Origin: Kitasatospora sp. GAS204B
Lineage (GTDB): Bacteria > Actinomycetota > Actinomycetes > Streptomycetales > Streptomycetaceae
Length of the DNA: 64,000 bases
Assembly: GCF_029892155.1 (NCBI RefSeq)
Contig: NZ_JARZAG010000032.1
Span: 1 to 64,000 of the forward strand
Reading direction: 5' to 3'
Position 1 is the first letter of the stretch; every line of letters begins with the position of its first letter. The notes below the pieces were generated by a model that was not told where the DNA came from, did no database searches, and saw only the letters and a list, made by a program, of their open reading frames with translations. The position numbers were made by a program, and so were the translations under genes. Positions 58,351-64,000 of the stretch are shown in pieces.

Positions 58351-59931
58351 CTAGGCGATCGCCTCCCACGGCCAGCCGACGTCGGCGTCGCCGTGCTCCA
58401 GCAGCGGGATCAGCCGGAAGGCGGCGTCGCTGAGCCCACCGAAGGTGTGCCGGTGGGCCCCGCCGGACGGGCCGTGCCCGGTGCGGTAGCCGGCCAGGTT
58501 CCAGGTGTAGACCGGCACTCGGGCCGGCACGGCGCCGAGCGGGTCGCGCCCGAAGCTGAAGCCGGCCTGCTCGTCGGTGATGATCACCACCCGGTCATGG
58601 CCCCGGTAGTGCCGGTGGACGGCCTCGGCGGTGTCGGTGCCGCCCAGGTTCTGGAAGTCCTTCAGCACCGTCAGCACCGAGGCGCCCCGGGGCACCTCGA
58701 TCACCCTGCTGGTGCTGCCGAACTCGACCAGGTCGGCGTCGGCGGCGCGGACCTTCAGCGCGGTGCCGAAGATCGCCGCCGAGTCGGCCCGGTTGAGGCC
58801 GCTGCGCTCGCTCGGCCGGTCGAACATCGAACCGGACCGGTCCACCAGGATCAGCGTGCGCCCCGGCAGCGCAGGGACGTTGCGCAGCGAGTGGCCGAGC
58901 GCCTGCTCCAGCGGGTAAGCCCAGCGCAGCGACGGGGCGTGCCGGTAGGCGGCCAGGTAGCGGAACGGGAACTGCCGGGAGCGGCGCACCTCGTCGGGGG
59001 CGCTCAGCTTGGCGGCCACCCGCTCGGCGACCTCGTCGCTCACCCCGGCCTGGTCGAAGTTGCGCAGATTCCGGATGAGCGCCATCGACCCCATGGAGGG
59101 GATCACCGCCTCCCAGGCCGCCGCGTCCAACGGGCCCTGCAGCCAGCCCGCCAACGCCTCCCAGGTCATCCCGGCCGCCGCCAGCCGCTCGGCGGCGTCC
59201 GGCCCGGTGACCACCGCACGCCGCTGCTCGACCGGCAGTGCGAGGAGCTCGTGGTGGGCGGTGAGCAGCGCGTCGGCGGCCGGCGGGACGGCCTCGGCCG
59301 GGTGGTGGCGGCGGTCCAGCGCGTACTTGAACAGCTCGCCCTGGCCGGCCCGCTGCGGGTCCGGGCTCGGGTGGGTCAGTTCCAGCACGTCGCCGAAGCG
59401 GAAACCGCGGCTCGCCGTGTCGTACTTGAGCAGCGCCTGGCCGGTGTAGAGGCGGCGCACCGCGTCCGCGACGCCGCGCTTGAGCGGCTGCGGCAGGCGG
59501 CGGCCGTAGCGGGAGGTCCAGTAGGCCAGCAACTCGCCGGGCTCGTCGGGGCGGCGCAGCACGGTCTCCACGGCCTGCCGGGAGAAGCCCGGGGCCTGCG
59601 CGTCCAGCCGGGCCCGGGTGAACTCGGCCGCGCCGACCACGGCGGCGGTGCGGATGTTCGCCTCGCCGCGCAGCCAGCGCAGCAGGCCGAGCGTCCACTG
59701 CGGGTCGCCGACGGCCAACTCGCGTACCAGCGTGGTGAAGCGGTCGTCGCGGGCGCCGCCGGACTCGTAAGAGGTGTGCTGGCCGACCAGGTTGGCGACC
59801 GCCAGCAGGAAGAGTTCCGACTTCGGTTCGCGCAGGTGACCCGGGCCGCCCTGGTGGTTGGTGGTCCGCTCACCGGTGGTGCGGACGGGCGAGCGCGGCG
59901 CGAAGCGGTTCTTGACGTTGAAGCGGGCCAT
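58351..59931 (-). CDS. TROVE-domain RNA-binding protein (Ro60/Rsr orthologue)
   Basis: 526 residues from ATG 59931. An N-terminal TROVE/HEAT ring (SELFLLAVANLVGQHTSYES through about residue 350) and a C-terminal von Willebrand A domain with MIDAS DRSGSM near 375 and a later GGTDTAEAV. Ro60/Rsr binds Y RNAs and misfolded RNAs and steers RNA decay. Two Y RNA-like genes lie just upstream on the same strand, matching the known rsr-Y RNA linkage in bacteria. Confidence 0.9.
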   Translation of the reverse strand: MARFNVKNRFAPRSPVRTTGERTTNHQGGPGHLREPKSELFLLAVANLVGQHTSYESGGARDDRFTTLVRELAVGDPQWTLGLLRWLRGEANIRTAAVVGAAEFTRARLDAQAPGFSRQAVETVLRRPDEPGELLAYWTSRYGRRLPQPLKRGVADAVRRLYTGQALLKYDTASRGFRFGDVLELTHPSPDPQRAGQGELFKYALDRRHHPAEAVPPAADALLTAHHELLALPVEQRRAVVTGPDAAERLAAAGMTWEALAGWLQGPLDAAAWEAVIPSMGSMALIRNLRNFDQAGVSDEVAERVAAKLSAPDEVRRSRQFPFRYLAAYRHAPSLRWAYPLEQALGHSLRNVPALPGRTLILVDRSGSMFDRPSERSGLNRADSAAIFGTALKVRAADADLVEFGSTSRVIEVPRGASVLTVLKDFQNLGGTDTAEAVHRHYRGHDRVVIITDEQAGFSFGRDPLGAVPARVPVYTWNLAGYRTGHGPSGGAHRHTFGGLSDAAFRLIPLLEHGDADVGWPWEAIA

Positions 59932-60000
59932 GACGGAAGTCCCCCTGCGGACCTGGGCTGAAGTGAAGAAAGGCGATCGGGGGAGGGCACGGCGAGGTGA

Positions 60001-60166
60001 GGGGCGCCCGAGATCGGGGTCGGCTCTGGCGAGCCGACATCGGTGGAGGTGACAGTTCGGTGCTCTGTCCAATTGAGCTACCGGCGCACACACGTGCCGC
60101 CGGCCGGGATTCGAACCCGGAACCGCCGAAGCCGGAAGTAACCCCCGCCTGCGCACCGGGCGCCCC
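60001..60166 (-). ncRNA. Y RNA-like RNA with permuted tRNA-like module (copy 1)
   Basis: On the minus strand: terminal stem GGGGCGCCCGG (60166-60156) pairs with TCGGGCGCCCC (60011-60001); conserved Y-stem block GGTGCGCAGG and GGGGTTACTTCC; T-arm-like GTTCCGGGTTCGAATCCCGG; acceptor-like hairpin; D-arm-like TAGCTCAATTGGACAGAGCA; then TGTCACCTCCACCG. The T arm precedes the D arm, so the tRNA module is circularly permuted. It lies 70 bp before the TROVE gene. Confidence 0.8.
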
Positions 60167-60271
60167 GGCGCGATGCCTCCCGAGATCTGGAGTTCGGGGC
60201 GCGGTGGTTTCTTTGGAGGAAGGAACCGAGCCCCGACGCACCGGGAGGTGCAGCGTATTCACGATATGGAA

Positions 60272-60409
60272 TGTCCAGAGAACAGAAAGCGGTTGAGGTG
60301 ACAAGAGCTGCTCTGCCGACTGAGCTACCGTCGGACTGCTCCGACGACCGGGACTCGAACCCGGGACCCGTCCATTAAGGGAAGTAACCCCGACCTGCGC
60401 ACCTGGACA
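60272..60409 (-). ncRNA. Y RNA-like RNA with permuted tRNA-like module (copy 2)
   Basis: Same order as copy 1. Outer stem TGTCCAG (60409-60403) / CTGGACA (60278-60272); GGTGCGCAGG; GGGGTTACTTCC; T arm GTCCCGGGTTCGAGTCCCGG; a 7-bp acceptor mimic CGTCGGA-GCAG-TCCGACG closed by a tetraloop; D arm TAGCTCAGTCGGCAGAGC; TGTCACCTCAACCG. The anticodon end is open, forming the Y stem. Confidence 0.8.
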
Positions 60410-60465
60410 GGAGTGACTCTAGCGGCGCGCCGAGCCCGTGTGCATCCGAAATAGCGGCGGTGGTG

Positions 60466-61911
60466 TTACGCGGGCGCCACCAGCACCACCCTCGCGCGTT
60501 CCGTCAACTCCCGTACCCGGCGCTCGCCCTGGAACGGCTCCAGGTGGCGCAGCATCTCCAGCACGTACTCCCGGCTGCGCTGTGAGGAGATCCGGCCGGC
60601 CACCTCCACCGCGCGCTCGCCGGCCTCGACGGCGGCGTCCAGATTGCCCGCCTCCGCCTCCGCCATCGCGGAGACCACCAGGCGCAGGCCGTGCGAGCGG
60701 ACGAAGCCCTCGGTGGGGCGGGCCAGCGCCTCGCGGGTGAACTGGCGGACCTTGGCGGGTACGCCGAGGTCGCGGAAGCACTCGGCGGCGTCGGCGGCCA
60801 GCCGGTCATAGGCGTAGAAGTCGATCCAGGCGGGGTCGGGGTCACCGGCGCGCGAGCGTTCCAGGGCGTTCTCGGCCGCGGCGAGCGCCGTCGAGGAGGC
60901 CGCCGCGTTGCCGGCCCGCGCCTGGGCGCGGGCCTCCACCAGGTGGAAGAAGCTCATCGTGCGGGTGGTGGCCAGCCCGCGGTTGCGCTCCAGCGCCGCC
61001 TGGGCCAGGTCGACCGCCTCCTCGGCGAAGCCGCGGTAGCAGGCCTGCAGGCTCATCGAGGCCAGCACGTAACCGCCGAGCGGCACGTCGGCGGCCGCCC
61101 GGGCCAGCCGCAACGCCTGGATGTAGTAGCGCTGGGCGGCCTCGTGCTGGCCGGTGTCGAAGGCCATCCAGCCGGCCAGCCTGGTCAGTTCGGCGGTCGC
61201 GCCGAACAGCGCCCGGCCGACCGCGTCGCTGTAGGAGGCGAGCAGCAGCGGGGCGGCCTCGACCCGCAGGCACTCCGGCACCATGGACGAACGCCAGTCG
61301 CCGCCGCCGTACTTGGAGTCCCAGCGGCGGGCCTCCTGGGCGGCCTCGCGCAGCTTGGCGGCGTCGGACTGGCCGACCCGGTAGCCGCCGGTGCGGGACG
61401 CGGCGCTCGGGGCGCCCGGCGGCTCGTCCGCACCTCGGGCCACCGAGCTGTCCACCGGGTTGATCAGCCAGCGGGCGACCGGCGTCGAGTACGCCGCGAC
61501 CGAGAAGGTCCCGGCCAGCGCGTCGCTCCACCGTCCGCCGCCGGGGCCGCGACGCAGCTCCAGGTCGACCCGCCACAGGTCGGTGGCGGAGCGCACGGCT
61601 TCGGACACCTCGCGCGGAAAGGCCAGGCCCAGCTCGGGCGTCGGGTCGGTGTCGCCGAGCCCGATCTCCTCCAACGGCACCGGGCGGCCCAGCTTGCCGC
61701 CGATCGCGGTGGCGATCAGGTGCGGCACCGGGCCCTGCGGCACCATGCCCTTGCTCACCCAGCGGGCCACCGAGGTCTTGTCGTAGCGCAGCGTCAGTCC
61801 GCGCTGGGCGCCCAGGTCGTTGACCCGGCGGGCCAGGCCGGCGTTGCTGATCTGAGCCTGGGTCAGCAGGATGCCGAGGCGTTCGTTCGGTCCCCGTGGA
61901 CTGATGCTCAT
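60466..61911 (-). CDS. NsdA-like TPR-containing regulator
   Basis: 481 residues from ATG 61911. The first ~90 residues are an HTH-like domain (ERLGILLTQAQISNAGLARR, YDKTSVARWVSKGMVPQGPV). The rest is helical repeats (TGQHEAAQRYYIQALRLARA; EEAVDLAQAALERNRGLATT), as in the streptomycete NsdA-type regulators of development and antibiotic production. Probably cytosolic. A 16-bp tandem repeat lies 38 bp upstream. Confidence 0.75.
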   Translation of the reverse strand: MSISPRGPNERLGILLTQAQISNAGLARRVNDLGAQRGLTLRYDKTSVARWVSKGMVPQGPVPHLIATAIGGKLGRPVPLEEIGLGDTDPTPELGLAFPREVSEAVRSATDLWRVDLELRRGPGGGRWSDALAGTFSVAAYSTPVARWLINPVDSSVARGADEPPGAPSAASRTGGYRVGQSDAAKLREAAQEARRWDSKYGGGDWRSSMVPECLRVEAAPLLLASYSDAVGRALFGATAELTRLAGWMAFDTGQHEAAQRYYIQALRLARAAADVPLGGYVLASMSLQACYRGFAEEAVDLAQAALERNRGLATTRTMSFFHLVEARAQARAGNAAASSTALAAAENALERSRAGDPDPAWIDFYAYDRLAADAAECFRDLGVPAKVRQFTREALARPTEGFVRSHGLRLVVSAMAEAEAGNLDAAVEAGERAVEVAGRISSQRSREYVLEMLRHLEPFQGERRVRELTERARVVLVAPA

Positions 61912-61948
61912 GCGACGGCACCCCCTTGTTCGGTGTTTGCCGTTCGGT

Positions 61949-61996
61949 GTCGTGCGGTGGTGCTGTCGTGCGGTGGTGCCGTCGTGCGGTGGTGCC
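61949..61996. repeat. Three 16-bp tandem repeats upstream of the NsdA-like gene
   Basis: GTCGTGCGGTGGTGCY at 61949, 61965 and 61981, back to back, followed by degenerate copies to about 62020. They lie in the leader or promoter of the leftward gene. Confidence 0.8.
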
Positions 61997-63046
61997 GTGC
62001 TGCCGCGCTGTGGTGCTGTGCGGTCGGCGGTACCTAGCGTAGTCGGCCGGGTTCCCAGGGTTAAGGGGATGCATTCCGGATGGCGGGATCGCATAGGGGC
62101 ATCGGGGCGCGATTCGTGGCCGCCGGGGCGGCTGCGGGGTGGCGCGCGGCAAGGCCGGGCGCCGCTCGGGCGGTTCGCCGGGGCCGGTGGGTGTCCGGGG
62201 GGTCATGGGGAGGGGCGTGCTCCGGTCCCGTGTTGACGTGCGCCCACCTGTGCCCCCTGGCCCGGACGCCCACCCGGCAGTTCGCTAGGGGCTGTGGGTC
62301 GGCCCGCCGTCGAGGACCCGGCGGGCCGGGGGATGCCGCTGCCTCTGTTCCCCGCGGGTGGTGGCCGAAGTCCGGGAGGGCATGCGGATGCCCTCCCGGG
62401 CTTGCGATGCTTTTCGGCCATGTGGGCATGGCCATGTCGTACCGAAATGTCCGGCGGGAGACGGGCCAGGCGGTGCCGGTGAGCAGAGCGGGCGGGGTGA
62501 GCGGGCCGGGGGCGGTGGGGCGGGCGGGCGGTGCGGTGCGGGGGGCGGTCGGTGGGGATGAACCGGCCGCTGCCGTGGACCGTCCGTGCACTCGGGGCCG
62601 GGTGCACGGCCTGGCCGCCACCAGGCCCGCTCGCCCGGGTGCGGGCGCCGCGAATCGGACGCGCGGCGCCCGCGCCGGGCCGGTGGACTGACGGACCGTC
62701 AGGGTCCGTCCGGTCGGTCGGACGCCGTCCCGTCCGGCGGCCGGCCGGGCGCCAGAAGCAGGGCGGCGCCTCATAGACCCGGACGGCCGGCGCCGGGTGG
62801 ATCCCGGCCGGATGCCGTCCGCGCCGCGCGGTCCGGGCCAAGGAGGGGGAGGCCCGGCCCGCGCGGCACCCCACTTCGGATGTCCCTGATGTCCGAATTC
62901 ACCCACCCCTGCCCAGAATCACCCGACCTTCGCCGGCACCACCGCCAGCCTCAGCGGTGGCAGCATGTCCCTTGGCTCGCCCGCGGCCGGGCGCCGACCG
63001 CCCGCCGCACGCGAGCGCAGGGACGTCCACACCCGGTGGAGGCGCG
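61997..63046. other. Gene-free, strongly GC-skewed region
   Basis: I see no gene with a ribosome site or family pattern on either strand. It includes a 12-bp hairpin (62371-62398), a GGCCATG/CATGGCC hairpin (62416-62433), a G-rich tract near 62480-62560 and C/G-rich low-complexity sequence to 62870. Promoters of the flanking genes must lie here. Confidence 0.6.
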
Positions 63047-64000
63047 ATGCGGTGGCTGGCGGGCTGGAGCGGCGCCGTGTCCAACACCCGGATCCCGGGC
63101 GGCCGCCGCCCAGCTGACGGCGGGTCGGGCCCGGCGCCCACGCTGCAGGACGCGCTCGCCGCGCTCGCCGCCGTGCGCCCCCTCGCCGCCACCGCGCTGT
63201 GGACCGGCCCCGACCCGCTCTGGGCGGTGGGCGACTGGCGGCCCGAGGAGATCCGCCAGGCCGTCCTGCACCCGAGCACCCGCCTCCCCACGGTCAGCAC
63301 CGGCCCGCTGGCCGCCGACCTGACCCAGGACACCCAGGCCGTCGCCCGCCTGCTGGTGCTCGGCCACTGCGGCGCCGCCGACCACGAGCTGGCCGACGGG
63401 CTGTCGGCCGCCCGGGGCGGTGCGGTGCGCCACCTGACCGCCTGGCCCGGCAGCTACGCCGTGGTGCTGCGGATCGGCACCCGCAGCACCCTGCTGCTCA
63501 CCGACCTGGCCGGCCTGCAACCCGTCTTCCACACCCCCTGGTGCGGCGGCACCGCCTACGCCACCGCCGCCCTGCCGCTCGCCGACCTGATCGGCGCGCC
63601 CGTCGACACCGGCCACCTGGCCGCCACCCTCGCCTGTCCCGAGTCCCCCGAGGTGCTCGGCACGGGCACCCCGTACGCGGGGGTGCACCGGGTCCCGCCG
63701 GGCCACACGCTCGCCATCCGGGGCGGCCGACCGCAGCTGACCGAGTACGACGACGAGGGTGCCCCCGGCAGCATCCCGAGCCAGGGCGGTGGCGAGGCGC
63801 CGGCGGTCCGGGAGTTGACCCGCACGCTGCTGGAGGCCGTCCGCTCCCGGGTCCGCAACGCGCCGGCCGGCGCGGGCCCCGGGCCGCAGCGTCCCCGGAT
63901 CGGCGCCGACCTCTCGTACGGCACCGCCTCCACCGCGCTGGCGCTGCTCGCCGCCGCCGTCCCGATCGGGCCGGGGCCGGGTTGCGTGCCTGTGCCGGTT
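63047..64000 (+). CDS. Asparagine-synthase-like macrolactam cyclase (3' partial)
   Basis: 318 codons from ATG 63047 (GGAGG upstream), continuing past the window. An N-terminal Ntn-like domain without catalytic Cys2 (starts MRWLAGWSG) has HLTAWPGSYAVVL, LLTDLAGLQPVFH and YAGVHRVPPGHTLAIRGG, then a linker and the start of the ATP-pyrophosphatase domain. This is the albusnodin/ikarugamycin-type cyclase outline, used in lasso peptide or macrolactam formation. The PP-loop reads DLSYGTASTALAL rather than SGGxDSS. No precursor peptide was found upstream. Confidence 0.7.
   Translation, partial: MRWLAGWSGAVSNTRIPGGRRPADGGSGPAPTLQDALAALAAVRPLAATALWTGPDPLWAVGDWRPEEIRQAVLHPSTRLPTVSTGPLAADLTQDTQAVARLLVLGHCGAADHELADGLSAARGGAVRHLTAWPGSYAVVLRIGTRSTLLLTDLAGLQPVFHTPWCGGTAYATAALPLADLIGAPVDTGHLAATLACPESPEVLGTGTPYAGVHRVPPGHTLAIRGGRPQLTEYDDEGAPGSIPSQGGGEAPAVRELTRTLLEAVRSRVRNAPAGAGPGPQRPRIGADLSYGTASTALALLAAAVPIGPGPGCVPVPV

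Noticed and set aside
60040..60403. tRNA-like T-arm and D-arm sequences read as tRNA or tRNA pseudogenes
   Set aside because: The order is T arm then D arm with a closed acceptor stem and no anticodon; Y RNA is the better explanation.
62080..62906. Long frames on both strands in the 62-63 kb gap
   Set aside because: Low-complexity Gly/Ala/Arg/Pro translations with no ribosome site or conserved motif.
1..64000. CRISPR arrays
   Set aside because: The repeats seen are tandem without unique spacers, or are operators and att sites; no cas-like gene is present.

Overview
The window is very GC-rich. It has dense operons with 1-4 bp start/stop overlaps, many GTG starts, a WhiB-like regulator, an NsdA-like regulator, ESX-type and TNT toxins and a streptomycete-style ParB-domain regulator. 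All of this points to Streptomycetaceae (Streptomyces, Kitasatospora or a close relative).

Layout. 1-3.7 kb is chromosome: the end of an RG-repeat protein (probable DEAD-box helicase tail), a bacterial-type PARG homologue, two membrane proteins, a nucleotidyltransferase, then tRNA-Lys(TTT). The tRNA 3' half and its terminator (3708-3823) recur at 33179-33294 as a 116-bp direct repeat with one mismatch. These are the attachment sites of an integrated actinomycete integrative and conjugative element (AICE) of about 29.5 kb. From left to right the element carries: a ribbon-helix-helix repressor with iterated candidate operators; an operon of small genes including a sigma region-2-like protein; a KorSA-like GntR repressor with two palindromic operators; WhiB, Spd-like membrane, RRQRL-type zinc protein and FtsK/TraB-type translocase genes; a mirror-symmetric array of six GGACRGGGT sites (candidate clt/oriT); about eleven small cargo genes; an ESX-type nuclease toxin with a probable immunity gene; a second tyrosine recombinase; a leftward replication block (primase-polymerase plus D5/SF3 helicase) ending in a nested 82-bp dyad (candidate oriV); xis-like genes, an XRE regulator and the integrase. 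An intact IS30-family element lies between the integrase and attR.

33.3-64 kb is chromosome: a secreted protein; 3-hydroxyisobutyryl-CoA hydrolase; a ParB-domain regulator; a beta-phosphoglucomutase/GH65 phosphorylase pair; pyruvate oxidase (poxB); an XRE-cupin regulator with paired palindromes; a two-component system; a TetR/hydrolase operon; a c-di-AMP (ydaO) riboswitch ahead of an M23-like protein that has lost catalytic residues; a divergent pair sharing a symmetric, apparently leaderless promoter; a TNT-domain secreted protein; an unexplained structured RNA region; initiator tRNA-Met; PrsW; trmB; lhgO; a TROVE (Ro60/Rsr) gene preceded by two Y RNA-like genes whose tRNA-like modules are circularly permuted; an NsdA-like regulator; and the start of an asparagine-synthase-like macrolactam cyclase.

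Working together: the AICE modules cover integration/excision, replication, repression and transfer, with toxin and small-gene cargo. The flanking chromosome is largely housekeeping and regulatory, with a possible RiPP locus entering at the right edge.
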